Below, piece by piece: positions 35,349-44,783 of a stretch of DNA of 64,000 bases (position 1 is its first letter; each line of letters begins with the position of its first letter). Under the pieces are notes generated by a model. The model saw only the letters and a program-made list of their open reading frames with translations, was not told the DNA's origin and ran no database searches. This DNA is from Caldimonas brevitalea (GTDB lineage: Bacteria; Pseudomonadota; Gammaproteobacteria; Burkholderiales; Burkholderiaceae_C): NCBI RefSeq assembly GCF_001017435.1, contig NZ_CP011371.1, forward strand, positions 1,860,001-1,924,000, read 5' to 3'. A program made the position numbers and the translations under genes.

Positions 35349-35906
35349 CTAATTCTGCTGATCAACGGCGTAGTAGATGCCTCGGAAACGAGGCGTCCAA
35401 GTAGCGCCGTTGTCCAACGACATGCGCCAGATTTGCTCAACTCGGCCCAATTTGAGTGGTCGCCACTGGATCTCGTGAAGCTCTCCGGTGTTTGGCTTTG
35501 TTCCGCTCAGGGTCAAAACACCGCCGATGAAGCCACCCGCCAAGGCCAGTGAGCTGCCATTGGTATCTATCCACGATTGGTGCCACTGCTGATCGTTGCG
35601 ATCAAAGTAGATCAGACTGTTGCCGATCAGCCCGTTGACGTCGTGCCAGTTCTCCAGCAATGCGCATCCCTTCGTGATCGATCGAATCGAGTTCCTTCCA
35701 ACTCTCTTCGCTTGATCGTTGTGGACGATCCATTCCCCAACAAGAAAATCAACTTGTCGATGAATTGAGTCTTGACAGGCTGGAGCAATGTCGGGCTTTT
35801 TGGCATAGAGCACCTGCGAACGTGTCTGCATCAAACATCCCATCAGCATCAATAACCAAAGCTTGCAAATACCTTGCTTAAAGCCGACTTGCTGTTGCTG
35901 TGTCAT
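35349..35906 (-). CDS. Exported DUF1579-like protein
   Basis: The product is 185 residues from ATG 35906. It has an N-terminal hydrophobic signal (about 14-30, KLWLLMLMGCLMQ). The mature part has the DUF1579/lipocalin-like pattern: VDFLVGEWIVHN, GCALLENWHDVNG, LIYFDRNDQQWHQSWIDTNG and WRMSLDNGATWTPRF. Such proteins bind small molecules or act as secreted accessory factors, with no defined reaction. It is convergent with the CdtB-like gene and shares its low GC. Confidence 0.7.
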   Translation of the reverse strand: MTQQQQVGFKQGICKLWLLMLMGCLMQTRSQVLYAKKPDIAPACQDSIHRQVDFLVGEWIVHNDQAKRVGRNSIRSITKGCALLENWHDVNGLIGNSLIYFDRNDQQWHQSWIDTNGSSLALAGGFIGGVLTLSGTKPNTGELHEIQWRPLKLGRVEQIWRMSLDNGATWTPRFRGIYYAVDQQN

Positions 35907-36219
35907 GTGGTCTCCGGGTTTCGCATTTTTGGGTATGCTCCATGGCTTCAAGTCGTGTTGGCCTATGTTGACTTGGCTGCTGTAACGTTGTTGAATCAGG
36001 AGCAAAACCGAGCCAAGGCGTCGCGTCCTGAATCGCAGCGGCCTGATCAAGGCTACCTAAGTCGTCAGCCTGGACAGGACGTTCGGTCAACGCGACAAGC
36101 TCTGCCAGATGCCGTTTCAGGTTGAGCTTCTGTCGAAGCTTTTCCGATGAAGATGGGATTGTTGTGGCCGTCGGAGTAATACTGAATCACCGCGCCGGAG
36201 TAAAACTGACGCGCCTGGG
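35907..36219. other. Intergenic region with IS21-like end sequence
   Basis: About 310 bases without a gene. Near 36190-36212 the words ACTGAATCACCGCGCC and AACTGACGCGCC may be remnants of IS21-type end repeats preceding the istA fragment. This is tentative. Confidence 0.4.
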
Positions 36220-36475
36220 ATGAAGATGGCGGCTTTGTCAGCCGATGTGCCCCAGGAGGAAACAGTGGAGATCAAGGTTCTGGCCGGGCGAGGCATGAGC
36301 ATTCGGGAGATGGTGCGGCAGTTAAACTGTTCGCGCAACACGGTACGGTGGTACCTGCGTGAGGAGGAGGCCGCGCACGACGGGCCGAGGGCGCCAAGGC
36401 CCACCAAGCTCGACGCGTACAAGGACTACCTGTTGGGCCATATCGAGGTGGCCAGGCCGCACTGGATCACGGCCG
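36220..36475 (+). pseudogene. istA: Truncated IS21-family istA (5' remnant)
   Basis: About 85 codons match the start of an IstA transposase different from the one at 12779-14128: EIKVLAGRGMSIREMVRQLN, then CSRNTVRWYLREEEA and KLDAYKDYLLGHIEVARPHW. After this point the frame continues into unrelated sequence and soon ends, with no catalytic core and no istB. It marks the right edge of the low-GC cassette. Confidence 0.8.
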
Positions 36476-36779
36476 GCATCGTGGCCGGGATCCGCGGCGT
36501 CCAGATGGTGCCTGGCGAGTTGTGCTCGAGCCAGAGCATGAAGCGGGCGACGGGCTGGCACAGGATCGGTATGTCCCTGCGCGAGCCGCATTAGGCCGAT
36601 CAGCAGGATCTCGATGCCGACGACGGGCAGGAACCACGCGTACCCTGTGCGTTGCGCGGCCTCCGTCGTGCCCCCTCGACACCACAGCCGCAAGGCCAGC
36701 GCCGCGAAGCGGTCGTCATACCTCGGTCATCCGTGCTCACCAAGCTGGCAGTAGCTTGGCCAGTCCCTCGGAGCAGACG
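36476..36779. other. Junction sequence after the istA remnant
   Basis: About 300 bases of high GC. A minus-strand frame encodes a membrane-like segment (GYAWFLPVVGIEILLIGLMR) and could be the end of a disrupted membrane-protein gene, but it has no start or context. The last bases carry the GGAG ribosome binding site of the next gene. Confidence 0.4.
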
Positions 36780-38204
36780 ATGACGTTCAGCAACATCCCC
36801 CTCGACCTGCCACACCGCCGTGCGTTCTTGCGGTTGACCCTGACCACTGCCGGCAGCCTGTCGCTCGGCGGTTTCCTGGCGGCTTGCGGCGGCGGCGACG
36901 ACGACCAGGAAAGCGCCCCTCCGTCGGAGCCGGTCCCACCACCGCAGCCCCCGGCGCCGGCAAGGAGCCCGTTCGAGAACATCTCCGCGCTTCAGCCGGC
37001 CGATGGCAACGGCCTGATGCTGCCGCTTGGCTTCTCCTCGCGCATCGTGGCGCGTTCGGGGCAGCCGCCGCTGCCCGGGGCGCCGGCTTGGCATGCTGCG
37101 CCGGACGGCGGCGCCTGCTTTGCCGCACCCGACGGGGGCTGGGTCTATGTCAGCAACTCGGAGATGGCGCTCACGTCCGACTTGAAGTTCGCCGGTGGCG
37201 TCGGCGCTTTGCGCTTCAACCGGCGCGGGGAGCTGACCGACAGTTACCCCATCCTGAAGAACACCGGCGGCAATTGCGCCGGCGGCGCCACACCGTGGGA
37301 CACGTGGCTGTCTTGTGAAGAGTTCGAGCTCACCCTCTTCGGTGTGCAGGCCGCTGGCGCGAGCCGCCGGGCTGGCATGGTGTGGGAGTGCGATCCCTTC
37401 ACGCGGTGGACGGACGGCCAGCAAGGGCGAAGCCTGCCAGCGCTCGGACACTTTGCGCACGAGGCCGTGTGCGTCGATCCGGTCCACCGCGTCCTCTATC
37501 TCACAGAGGACGCCGACGGCGGCCGCTTCTATCGTTTTGTCTGCGATGCCGCCGACTGGCCACCCGGCGCCCCGCGTCCACAGATGCAGCAGGGCCGCTT
37601 GCAGGTGCTGCAGCTTCGCGGCCTGCCCGCCAATGTGGAGGTGGTCGCAGCAGCCGCATCAGCAGGGCTCAGGCTCGACGAGCCTTGCGCCGTCGAATGG
37701 ATCGACGTCAAGGACCCCGACGAGGGTCAGGCATTTACCCGGGGGATGATGGAGTTGCGGGGCGACGACCCGCCGGGCCTCGAATTCGTCAAAGCCGAAG
37801 GGACCTGGTTCTTCAACGGCATCGTCTACTTCGCCACTCAGAACAACCACCGCATCTGGGCCTACGACACCCGCAACCAGACCTTGGAGTTCATCTACGA
37901 CGGCAGCGGCAATGCCACCGATGCGATCAAGTTCGCCGTCAACAGGCCTGACAACATCACCGTCAGCCCGTTCGGCGAGATCGTCGCCACCGAGGATGGC
38001 GGAAATCTCGAAATCGGTGTCTTGCGCCCTGATCGCACGTCGCAGGCGATCGCCCGCTTGCTGGGGCATGACCGGAGCGAGACCACCGGGCCCGCCTTCT
38101 CGCCCGACGGCATGCGGCTGTATTTCAGCTCGCAGCGCGGCACCTCCGGCGACCCGGAGGACGGTATGACCTTCGAGATCATCTTGCCTACAGCGGCGCG
38201 CTGA
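36780..38204 (+). CDS. PhoX-family (DUF839) exported phosphatase-like protein
   Basis: The product is 474 residues from ATG 36780. It has a twin-arginine signal (RRAFLRLTLTTAGSLSLGGF) running into a lipobox (LAAC), so it is likely a Tat-exported lipoprotein. A Pro-rich spacer leads to the PhoX/DUF839 propeller: CAGGATPWDTWLSCEE, GHFAHEAVCVDPV, VLYLTEDADGGRFYRF, NGIVYFATQNNHRIWAYD and RPDNITVSPFGEIVATEDGG. PhoX enzymes are calcium/iron-dependent alkaline phosphatases. Key acidic residues (the CEE, TEDA and TEDGG elements) are kept. Phosphate control cannot be judged because no Pho box was identified. Confidence 0.9.
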   Translation: MTFSNIPLDLPHRRAFLRLTLTTAGSLSLGGFLAACGGGDDDQESAPPSEPVPPPQPPAPARSPFENISALQPADGNGLMLPLGFSSRIVARSGQPPLPGAPAWHAAPDGGACFAAPDGGWVYVSNSEMALTSDLKFAGGVGALRFNRRGELTDSYPILKNTGGNCAGGATPWDTWLSCEEFELTLFGVQAAGASRRAGMVWECDPFTRWTDGQQGRSLPALGHFAHEAVCVDPVHRVLYLTEDADGGRFYRFVCDAADWPPGAPRPQMQQGRLQVLQLRGLPANVEVVAAAASAGLRLDEPCAVEWIDVKDPDEGQAFTRGMMELRGDDPPGLEFVKAEGTWFFNGIVYFATQNNHRIWAYDTRNQTLEFIYDGSGNATDAIKFAVNRPDNITVSPFGEIVATEDGGNLEIGVLRPDRTSQAIARLLGHDRSETTGPAFSPDGMRLYFSSQRGTSGDPEDGMTFEIILPTAAR

Positions 38205-38583
38205 CGCAGCCCGGCAAGCAGGCGGTCTCAGGCAGCCCTCGGCCCATCCCCGCAGTTCGTCCCGACCGGTCGTTTCAGTGGTGCGACTACAAACGCCCGC
38301 TGCAGTGACGATTGACAGTCATCGGCCAGGACCGGACTTCCGATACGGCAGCTCTGGGCAGTTGAAAGCCGGCTTTAGCGTCGCTCGCCGTTGACGAGCA
38401 AAGACTGCCGTTGACCAGCTCGGTGGCGATCTTGAAAGGCGGGCCGGTGCCGTCTCATGCGCCAGCTCGGCGGCAGCACCTTGCCTCCGCCGTACACGCA
38501 CGGCGCAGTCCGTGCGTTACAACGGGTCCATCGCGCTGGTCGATACAGTGGGGCAACTCGGCCAGTGCCAGGTGCCCGGGTGA
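38205..38583. other. Intergenic stretch after the PhoX-like gene
   Basis: About 380 bases, with both flanking genes ending here (convergent). No gene or obvious terminator is seen. Confidence 0.4.
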
Positions 38584-38961
38584 TCAGGGTCTCAGATGCT
38601 CATGTGCCCGCCCCGTGCCGCGAACTGCGTCCCACGTCCAGGGTGAACGGCGTTGCGGGGTCCCGGCGTCCGGTTCGTCCGCTGGCGGGGAATAGGTGTA
38701 GACCACCCTTTGTATGGACCTGGCTTCAATCAGGCCCTGCTCGACCAGCGAATAGATCGGGGGACGCATGTCGTCTATGGGGAAACCCAGGTCCAACAGG
38801 GCGCGCAGCGGGGTATGGCCGTTCACCATCGCCAGAAAACGCCGTGCGGGGACGGCCAGAGACTCCGGCGAAAACACGAGGGTTCGCTGACCCCGTACCG
38901 TCCGTTGATAGACCATCTCGTCCGAGAAAACTTCAATGTCGCGATTCATCTTGGCCGCCAT
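38584..38961 (-). CDS. Small uncharacterised protein
   Basis: The product is 125 residues from ATG 38961, with an in-frame ATG at 38949 equally possible. It is soluble and without a signal. The core has a helical, winged-helix-like pattern: ESLAVPARRFLAMVNGHTPL, then LLDLGFPIDDMRPPIYSLVEQGLIE. Many Burkholderiales carry proteins with this 'MVNG...L..LG......I..LVEQGLI' layout, but I do not know a named family. The Arg/Pro-rich last 25 residues are less conserved-looking. There are no operon partners. Confidence 0.6.
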   Translation of the reverse strand: MAAKMNRDIEVFSDEMVYQRTVRGQRTLVFSPESLAVPARRFLAMVNGHTPLRALLDLGFPIDDMRPPIYSLVEQGLIEARSIQRVVYTYSPPADEPDAGTPQRRSPWTWDAVRGTGRAHEHLRP

Positions 38962-39562
38962 GTCATCGTCTTGTCATTTCAGCAGGGTACTGAGGAAGCC
39001 CATCACACCAGCGGCTGCCGCGGTGCGCCTCCATATGAGAAGGTCTTCAGTGCAAATTCGTCCGTGCTTCAGGACGCTCTGAGTCGGGCGGTGGCAGCGA
39101 AAAACAGCCCGCGGCCTTTCCCGACCATGATTGGCATGCGGAGGCGGCGAGGATGCTACTAGGTGCAGAGGTGAACTCGAGCAAGCCGTGGAGCTAGGGC
39201 TTCAGCGTCGAGACAAAACACGGGTATCGATAGCTGGAGTTGAACTTCGCGTCTGCTGCGTCCGAGCGCACAACTTTTCAGTCGTTTCGCCGTCTCTGCT
39301 GCAGCGGGCGGGGTCGAAAACCGCTCTCAGCGGCCTTCGCGTAAGACCCATACCCGGTTCTGCACTGCCATGCTGGGCGCGATCGATCGAAGAGCGAGCT
39401 CGATGCCCTGTGGATCCGGATGTGCCAGTTCCAACGAACGCATGCCCTCGATGTGATGACTCTTAATCCCAGCCCCGACAACGCCGGATCAACCGGGCGA
39501 GCGCGAGCGTGGGGCTGACCATGGGCTGCGGGATATCCGCTGACGCCCCTAGGCGTGAACGC
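38962..39562. other. Gene-poor stretch
   Basis: About 600 bases between the small protein gene and the membrane-protein operon. Several open frames are present, but all look like chance high-GC frames. No RNA gene or repeat was recognised. Confidence 0.4.
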
Positions 39563-40378
39563 TCAGCCGCCCCAAGCGCGGGCCGTCAGCGAGACGCAGG
39601 CTGCGGCATAGAGCACGGCCGTCAACGCGACAGCTCGGCACCCCGTCTTCACAGGCAAGCGTGCGAGCGCGAGCCCGGCAAGGGGGAGCAGCTGCTGCGC
39701 ATGGATGCCCAGGAAGTGAGCCGGCCGCAAATCACCCCCGGACAGCGACCATCCCACGATCGGGATCCCACCGGAGGGCGGTTGCTGTGTCGAGAGCAAG
39801 GCCCCCACGCCCGTGCCGAGGACGAAGGTGAGCAGCAGGCCCGCCGTCACGCCCAAGCGATACGCAGGTGCCAGCGCAGCACGGGAATGTCGGTGCAGTT
39901 GCCAGGCGAGCAGGGGTTGAGTGGCTGTCAGCAGCACCGCCCCGACGCCCATCAGCGTGTACATCACGGCGTGCAGGGTGTCGCTGTTGTTGTAGTGAGA
40001 GGCTTGGCCCAGCGCGGCTTGCAGTGTGATGTAGCCGAGCTCGAAGCCGCCGGCTACCAGCGTCAGGCCGACCACGCACCGGACGCTGCGCGAGCTGCGA
40101 CGCTCGGCCGGCAGGTGCCCGATAAACCAAGCCGTCGTGATCGCGAAGACTGCGATCGAGAGCGAGAACTTGAGGGGCTTCCACCAGACGTTGGCGCCGC
40201 GCAGCAATCGGTCGTCGAGCCCGGCGGCGATCGCCAGCGGAACCATCAACGCAAGCAGCGCGGTGGCGAACAGCGTGAGGGTGCGCTGCCTCGTCCGCAG
40301 TTCGCGCCAAAGGTCAAGTGCTGACAGGCGCGGCATTGTGGGGCGCGCGGCGGTGGCGAGCACGGTGTTCATCGTCAT
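39563..40378 (-). CDS. Polytopic membrane protein of unknown function
   Basis: The product is 271 residues from ATG 40378, with GGAGAG upstream. About seven transmembrane segments are seen, including LTLFATALLALMVPLAIA, LKFSLSIAVFAITTAWF and AVLLTATQPLLAWQL. GIHAQQLLPLAGLALA lies near the C-terminus. There is no catalytic motif. It starts 22 bases after the ABA4-like gene on the same strand, so the two form an operon divergent from a tetR gene. It is probably repressed by that regulator. Confidence 0.75.
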   Translation of the reverse strand: MTMNTVLATAARPTMPRLSALDLWRELRTRQRTLTLFATALLALMVPLAIAAGLDDRLLRGANVWWKPLKFSLSIAVFAITTAWFIGHLPAERRSSRSVRCVVGLTLVAGGFELGYITLQAALGQASHYNNSDTLHAVMYTLMGVGAVLLTATQPLLAWQLHRHSRAALAPAYRLGVTAGLLLTFVLGTGVGALLSTQQPPSGGIPIVGWSLSGGDLRPAHFLGIHAQQLLPLAGLALARLPVKTGCRAVALTAVLYAAACVSLTARAWGG

Positions 40379-40400
40379 CTCTCCGTTACGCTGGTTCCCG

Positions 40401-40853
40401 TCATGCGGCACGTGCGGCGGGGCGCTTGCGCCACGCATCGAGCCCGCGCACCAGGGCGTACGCCAGCAGGCCGGCGGGGCCGAACAGGAACGTCAACGCC
40501 AGCGCGGGCAGCAGCAGCCAGGCCGGCCACTCGTCCGCGGCGGCGCGCTCGGCGATCCAGGTGCCGACGAACAGGTCGAACGCGAGGTAGTGCACCCAGC
40601 CTGCCAGCACCAGACCCGGGGCCGAGAACAACTCCTGCACCTGTGCAAGAGACCCGTAGCCGCCTGGCCCCCAATTCGTCGCGATGAGCAACACGTAGCC
40701 CACCCCCAGTCCCAACGGCACCACCCGGCCCGCAAAGCGGCGCAGCACCGCGGCGTGCCGGCGCCATCCGATCGCGACCACAAGGGCGGCCCACCCCAGC
40801 ATTGCGAGCGCGCCGGCGGCGGAGAAGAGGGTGTCGAGAGCGGAACGGTCCAT
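40401..40853 (-). CDS. ABA4-like (DUF4281) membrane protein
   Basis: The product is 150 residues from ATG 40853 with four predicted transmembrane segments. The ABA4-like pattern is seen in LATNWGPGGYGSL-type spacing and in GLVLAGWVHYLAFDLFVGTW, with FLFGPAGLLAYALVR near the end. In plants ABA4 acts in neoxanthin synthesis. Bacterial members have no known role. The operon partner is the downstream seven-helix protein. Divergent tetR is 84 bases away with repeat motifs between. Confidence 0.82.
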   Translation of the reverse strand: MDRSALDTLFSAAGALAMLGWAALVVAIGWRRHAAVLRRFAGRVVPLGLGVGYVLLIATNWGPGGYGSLAQVQELFSAPGLVLAGWVHYLAFDLFVGTWIAERAAADEWPAWLLLPALALTFLFGPAGLLAYALVRGLDAWRKRPAARAA

Positions 40854-40868
40854 GGCGGTGGCATTCAA

Positions 40869-40917
40869 TTTGAACAGTGTTAAGTCCACTCTAGTGGTCG
40901 ATTTGAACGCTGTCAAG
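40869..40917. promoter_or_regulatory. Repeated operator motif in the tetR-ABA4 gap
   Basis: Two copies of TTTGAACxxTGTxAAG (40869-40884 and 40902-40917) lie 33 bases apart, about three helical turns. Each is a partial palindrome (AACA-G-TGTT and TTGA...TCAA). They are candidate binding sites for the divergent TetR-family protein. Confidence 0.72.
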
Positions 40918-40937
40918 ATCCCCGGTAAACTTCCGCC

Positions 40938-41594
40938 ATGCCTTCCAACACCGAGCGCGCGGCCGCGCCCCGTTCCCGCTATCACCACGGCGCACTGCGC
41001 CAATCGCTGATCGACGCCACCGAGGCCCTGCTGGCCGAGCGCGGCGTCGCCGGCTTTTCGCTGCGCGAAGTGGCGAGGCGCTTGGGCGTCTCGCCCGCCG
41101 CGCCGGCCCACCACTTCGGCGATGCGCAGGGGCTGCTGACCGCGGTGGCCACCCTCGCGTTCGAGGGGCTGACCGAGGCGCTGGAAGCGGGCAACGCGCG
41201 TGGCGGTGCCGACCCGGTGGCCCGCTTGCGTGAGCAGGGAGTGGGCTACGTGCGTTTTGCGCTGCGGTATCCGGGCCGTTTCGGCATCATGTTTCGCACC
41301 GGGGTGCAGCGCGACCGCGAGATGGAGCGCGCGGGCCACGCGGCGTTCCAGGTGCTGGAGGACGGCGTGCGCAGTTTGTTCGGCATCGCGGCCGGCGCGC
41401 CGTTGTCAGCGCAGCAGCGCGCGGCGCTGATGGCGATCTGGTCCGTCGTGCACGGGTTCGCTCATTTGATGCTGGCCGGCGAGTTCGACGGAACGCTAGG
41501 TGAAGGCGGGCGCGAAGCATACGTGGATGAGAACGTCGGCCCGATGCTGCAATTGCACCTCGACGGTCTGAAGCTGGCGATGCAGACCCGATAG
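40938..41594 (+). CDS. TetR/AcrR-family transcriptional regulator
   Basis: This 218-residue protein has an N-terminal helix-turn-helix (residues ~15-62: YHHGALRQSLIDATEALLAE, FSLREVARRLGVSPAAPAHHF). The ligand-binding helical domain of the WHG type includes GYVRFALRYPGRFGIMFR. It is divergent from the ABA4-like/membrane-protein operon, with repeated operator-like motifs between. It most likely represses both promoters. The ligand is unknown. Confidence 0.92.
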   Translation: MPSNTERAAAPRSRYHHGALRQSLIDATEALLAERGVAGFSLREVARRLGVSPAAPAHHFGDAQGLLTAVATLAFEGLTEALEAGNARGGADPVARLREQGVGYVRFALRYPGRFGIMFRTGVQRDREMERAGHAAFQVLEDGVRSLFGIAAGAPLSAQQRAALMAIWSVVHGFAHLMLAGEFDGTLGEGGREAYVDENVGPMLQLHLDGLKLAMQTR

Positions 41595-41991
41595 CCGGAG
41601 ACGGTGTCGGCGCACGCACGGACCTCCGCCGGCTGGGCCCCGCCCTCACCGCCCCGGTCGAGCGGTGAACAAGCCGGTTTGCAAGCCCCACCGGGCCGCC
41701 GGAAAGCGGCCTCGGCGCTGCCGCCGGTCGCATTGCTGCAAGTTCTGGCAGGCTGTCATCCAAACAATCATTTCACCCCCCAGTTCGCCCTGTTCACCGG
41801 CGAGCTGAACCTTGCGATCGAAAGGCCCGCCGTTCGTCCGATGACGAGTCTTTCCGGCTTCGCCACACGTTTGCCTTACGCCAGCTCAGACGAGGTCGGC
41901 CGGCCGCCGGTGTCGTGCGGTGGATGGGCATCGCGAACCTCGAGCACATGGAACGCTATGAACGTGTGTTGCACAGCGCGATTGAAATCGT

Positions 41992-42588
41992 TTGATCACA
42001 GGCTACCGTCACGGCTCAGTGACGTCAGGAGCCACGACCGTTTCGAGCCGAGTAGAAGGCGTTCAACTCCCGTGCCAGGAAATGAAAACTATGGCTCACG
42101 GAGCCCTTAGTGAAGGGGCTGTACACGACACCAGCGAGGTTCGTCGGAATGCTCACGCCGTCTTCGTGCAGCAAGACGACGGCAGCCGCCCGTACCGCCC
42201 TTGGACGAATCCGATCTCATGCATCACGTTCTCTCGGGCCCGAGCGGCCCCGCCGGCGTCGAGGTCGTCTCCCGTCAACCTGTCCTGGTCGCTGCTCATC
42301 GACGCCTTGGCCGCCACCACTGGCAAGACCTATCCGACGCACCTGCTCCGGCGCTACAGCCGCGTCGAAATCGCCTACGTCTATCAGCTGGCCGGGCTGG
42401 AGCGTCGGCAGCGCTTGCGTCTGGCAGAGGAATTGGCACGCGTGCGTCGGCGTCTGGCACAGCGAGACGCGGCGCTCGTGCATCTCGTGCTGGAGAACAT
42501 GCGACTGGCCGTCCATGCCGAAGGCGCGACCTCCCTGGATGTCTGCGGGAGCACCGAGAGCATCGACGTGCCCCTGCATCGCGGTTGA
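41992..42588 (+). CDS. Possible protein, C-terminal half coding-like, start uncertain
   Basis: From about 42270 onward this frame has strong coding-type codon use and helical, charged sequence (LIDALAATTGKTYPTHLLRR, LRLAEELARVRRRLAQRD, LVLENMRLAVHAEG). The N-terminal ~90 residues look random, and no ribosome binding site fits any ATG. The gene may start at an internal non-ATG codon, or it may be the surviving 3' end of a disrupted gene. No family was recognised. The remaining sequence from 41595 to 41991 shows nothing supportable. Confidence 0.4.
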   Translation: MITGYRHGSVTSGATTVSSRVEGVQLPCQEMKTMAHGALSEGAVHDTSEVRRNAHAVFVQQDDGSRPYRPWTNPISCITFSRARAAPPASRSSPVNLSWSLLIDALAATTGKTYPTHLLRRYSRVEIAYVYQLAGLERRQRLRLAEELARVRRRLAQRDAALVHLVLENMRLAVHAEGATSLDVCGSTESIDVPLHRG

Positions 42589-42629
42589 TCGAGCTGCCGG
42601 TCACTTTCGCGCCGCCGCGCGGCGCTGGC

Positions 42630-43496
42630 TCACCGACCCACCACCTCTCCCACCAACCAGGCCCGAAAACTCCGCATCGCCGGCGTCTGCCGCTTCGACT
42701 TCAGCCACGTCAGCCAATAGCGCCCGGTCGACACCTCGATCTCGAACGGCCGCACCAGACGTCCGCCGCTCAACTCGCGGGTGAACAGCGTCACCGGCAG
42801 CAGTGCCACGCCGGCGCCCAGCCCCGCGGCCTCGGCCATCGTCAGCGACGAGTCGAACACCGGGCCGCGCAGCAGGGGCGGCCCGGGCACACCGGCCGCC
42901 GCGAACCAGCGGGTCCATTCATCGGCACGATAAGACCGCAGCAGTGTTTCGTGTTCCAGGTCGGCCGGCGTGCGCAGCCGCGTCGCCACAGCCGGTGTGC
43001 ACACCGGCGACAGCGGTGCCTCCAGCAGCGGCTCGGCCTGCGTGCCATGCCAGGCGCCGTCGCCGAAACGGATTGCGAAATCCAGGCCTTCGCCGGCGAT
43101 GTCGACGCGGTTGTTGTTGGTGAACAAGCGCAGGTCGATGAAGGGATGGTCGCGCCGAAAGCTGTCCAGCCGCGGCATCAACCAGCCGACCGCAAAGGTG
43201 CCGACCGCCGCCACGTTGAGCGTCTCGCGAAAACGCCCGCCCTGGAACTGCTGCAGCACGCCCGCAATGCGGCCGAACCCGTCGGCCAGCACCGGCAGCA
43301 AGGCCTGGCCTTCGGCCGTGAGCGCCAGGCCGCGCGGCAGTCGTCGGAACAGCGCGACCCCGAGCCGGTCTTCCAGGTTTTTCACCTGCTGGCTGACGGC
43401 GGTCTGGGTCACGCGCAGTTCAATGGCGGCGCGCGTGAAACTCAAGTGACGCGCCGACACCTCGAAGGCGCGCAAGGCGTTGAGCGGCAGTTGCAT
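42630..43496 (-). CDS. LysR-family regulator, AmpR/PenR-like
   Basis: The product is 288 residues from ATG 43496. The N-terminal winged helix (LNALRAFEVSARHLSFTRAA, VTQTAVSQQVKNLE) is followed by a LysR effector domain with the AmpR-like WLMPRLDSFRRDHP and RLFTNNNRVDIAGEGLDFAIRFG. It is divergent from a class A beta-lactamase. AmpR-type proteins activate such genes when muropeptides accumulate. A T-N11-A palindrome lies between the two genes. Full length. Confidence 0.92.
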   Translation of the reverse strand: MQLPLNALRAFEVSARHLSFTRAAIELRVTQTAVSQQVKNLEDRLGVALFRRLPRGLALTAEGQALLPVLADGFGRIAGVLQQFQGGRFRETLNVAAVGTFAVGWLMPRLDSFRRDHPFIDLRLFTNNNRVDIAGEGLDFAIRFGDGAWHGTQAEPLLEAPLSPVCTPAVATRLRTPADLEHETLLRSYRADEWTRWFAAAGVPGPPLLRGPVFDSSLTMAEAAGLGAGVALLPVTLFTRELSGGRLVRPFEIEVSTGRYWLTWLKSKRQTPAMRSFRAWLVGEVVGR

Positions 43497-43519
43497 GGCG
43501 GCGATTCTGGCATCCACGG

Positions 43520-43538
43520 CCCTAAGTTTTTCTGAGGG
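43520..43538. promoter_or_regulatory. LysR/AmpR-type operator (T-N11-A palindrome)
   Basis: CCCTAAGTTTTTCTGAGGG is an inverted repeat with the T-N11-A core (T43523, A43535). It sits in the gap between the divergent regulator and the beta-lactamase, where AmpR sites are found. Confidence 0.78.
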
Positions 43539-43623
43539 CTGCCCGTTGAAATCTCCGTTTGCTCCAGCGCCCGCCTGGCCCTATCGTCGCGCCTGTTTTC
43601 CAACTGCAAAGGATTTGTTGACG

Positions 43624-44502
43624 ATGACGACGACGAACAGACGAGGGTTCATGGTGGCGACCGCAGGCGCTGTGCTGTCGGGCTGCGCCGGCGCTTTCCG
43701 GTCGACACCAGGCTTCGAAGCGCAATGCAAGGCCTTGGAGGCCGAGGTGGGCGGGCGCCTGGGTGTGGCCTTGCTCAGCACGAGCACGGGCGTGTCCGCC
43801 GGGTACCGCGCCGACGAGCGCTTTCCGATGTGCAGCACCTTCAAATGGCTGGCCGCCGCCTACCTGCTGAGCCGTGTGGACGCCGGTATGGAGCGGCTCG
43901 ATCGACGTATCGGGTACGGGTCCAACGTTCTGATCGACCATTCGCCCGTGACGAGCCAGCATGTGGCCGGCGGCATGACGCTGGCCCAGTTGTGCGAGGC
44001 CACCATCACCGTCAGCGACAACGCGGCCGCCAACCTCATCCTGGACACCTTCGGCGGGCCCGCGGCGCTGACGCGCTACCTGCGCTCCCTGGGCGACAAC
44101 GTGACCCGGCTCGACCGCACCGAGCCGGCGCTGAACCACGTGCCCCCCGGCGACGAGCGTGACACCACCACCCCCGCGGCGATGACGTCCGATCTGCGGC
44201 GCTTGCTGCTGGGCACTGCCCTCTCGACCGCCTCGCGCGACCAGTTGACGCGCTGGATGCTCGCCACCCAGACCAGCGGCACGCGCTTGCGCGCGAACCT
44301 GCCCCCCCGCTGGCAGCTGGCGGACAAGACCGGCACGGCGAACGGCACGGCGAACGACGTCGGCGTTTTCTGGTCCCCGGCCGGGGAGGCGATCGCCTTG
44401 TCGGTCTACCTGACCGAATGCCGCGCGCCCGCCGCGCAGCAGAACGCCGCCATTGCAGAAGTGGCCCGGTGGGTCGTCAGCGGGGCGGTGGGCCGCACCT
44501 GA
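43624..44502 (+). CDS. Class A beta-lactamase, PenA-like
   Basis: The product is 292 residues from ATG 43624. Its export signal has RRGFMVATAGAVLSGC, with both a twin arginine and a lipobox, as in Burkholderia Pen enzymes. It hydrolyses beta-lactam rings in the periplasm. The catalytic set is complete: CSTFK (S71, K74), SDN (131-133), EPALN (E167, N171) and KTG (235-237). Cys70 precedes the active Ser as in the Pen group, without a partner Cys near the KTG. Regulation by the divergent AmpR-like protein is likely. The spectrum cannot be predicted. Confidence 0.95.
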   Translation: MTTTNRRGFMVATAGAVLSGCAGAFRSTPGFEAQCKALEAEVGGRLGVALLSTSTGVSAGYRADERFPMCSTFKWLAAAYLLSRVDAGMERLDRRIGYGSNVLIDHSPVTSQHVAGGMTLAQLCEATITVSDNAAANLILDTFGGPAALTRYLRSLGDNVTRLDRTEPALNHVPPGDERDTTTPAAMTSDLRRLLLGTALSTASRDQLTRWMLATQTSGTRLRANLPPRWQLADKTGTANGTANDVGVFWSPAGEAIALSVYLTECRAPAAQQNAAIAEVARWVVSGAVGRT

Positions 44503-44558
44503 CGCCTCGGCCTCTCCGACAATGGGGGGTCGTTCTTCATTCCTGTCGGAGGCTCAGC

Positions 44559-44783
44559 ATGGACATCCGGGTGCAGTGCGCGCCGGGCGAGCACGGTGAA
44601 GACGATCCGCAGGTGGTCTGGTTCGGCCAACGCGAACTGCCAGTGCTCGCGGTACTGGACCGTTGGTACGGCCGGGAGCATCGCTGGTGGAAGGTCGACA
44701 CGGCCGACGGCCAGTACGTGCTGCGGCGGGAGGACGCCACCGGGGTGTGGGAGCTGGCGGCCGTGACGCGCACGGATCGGTGA
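44559..44783 (+). CDS. Small conserved-looking protein (DUF6504-like)
   Basis: The product is 74 residues from ATG 44559 with a strong GGAGG site. Trp-rich core: VVWFGQRELPVLAVLDRWYG, HRWWKVDTADGQYVL, ATGVWEL. This resembles small DUF6504-type proteins found near DNA polymerase genes, but the neighbourhood here offers no support. Soluble, acidic, function unknown. Confidence 0.7.
   Translation: MDIRVQCAPGEHGEDDPQVVWFGQRELPVLAVLDRWYGREHRWWKVDTADGQYVLRREDATGVWELAAVTRTDR

Noticed and set aside
36560..36760. Minus-strand membrane-like segment (GYAWFLPVVGIEILLIG)
   Set aside because: Convincing hydrophobic stretch but no start, no extension and no context; at most a fragment.
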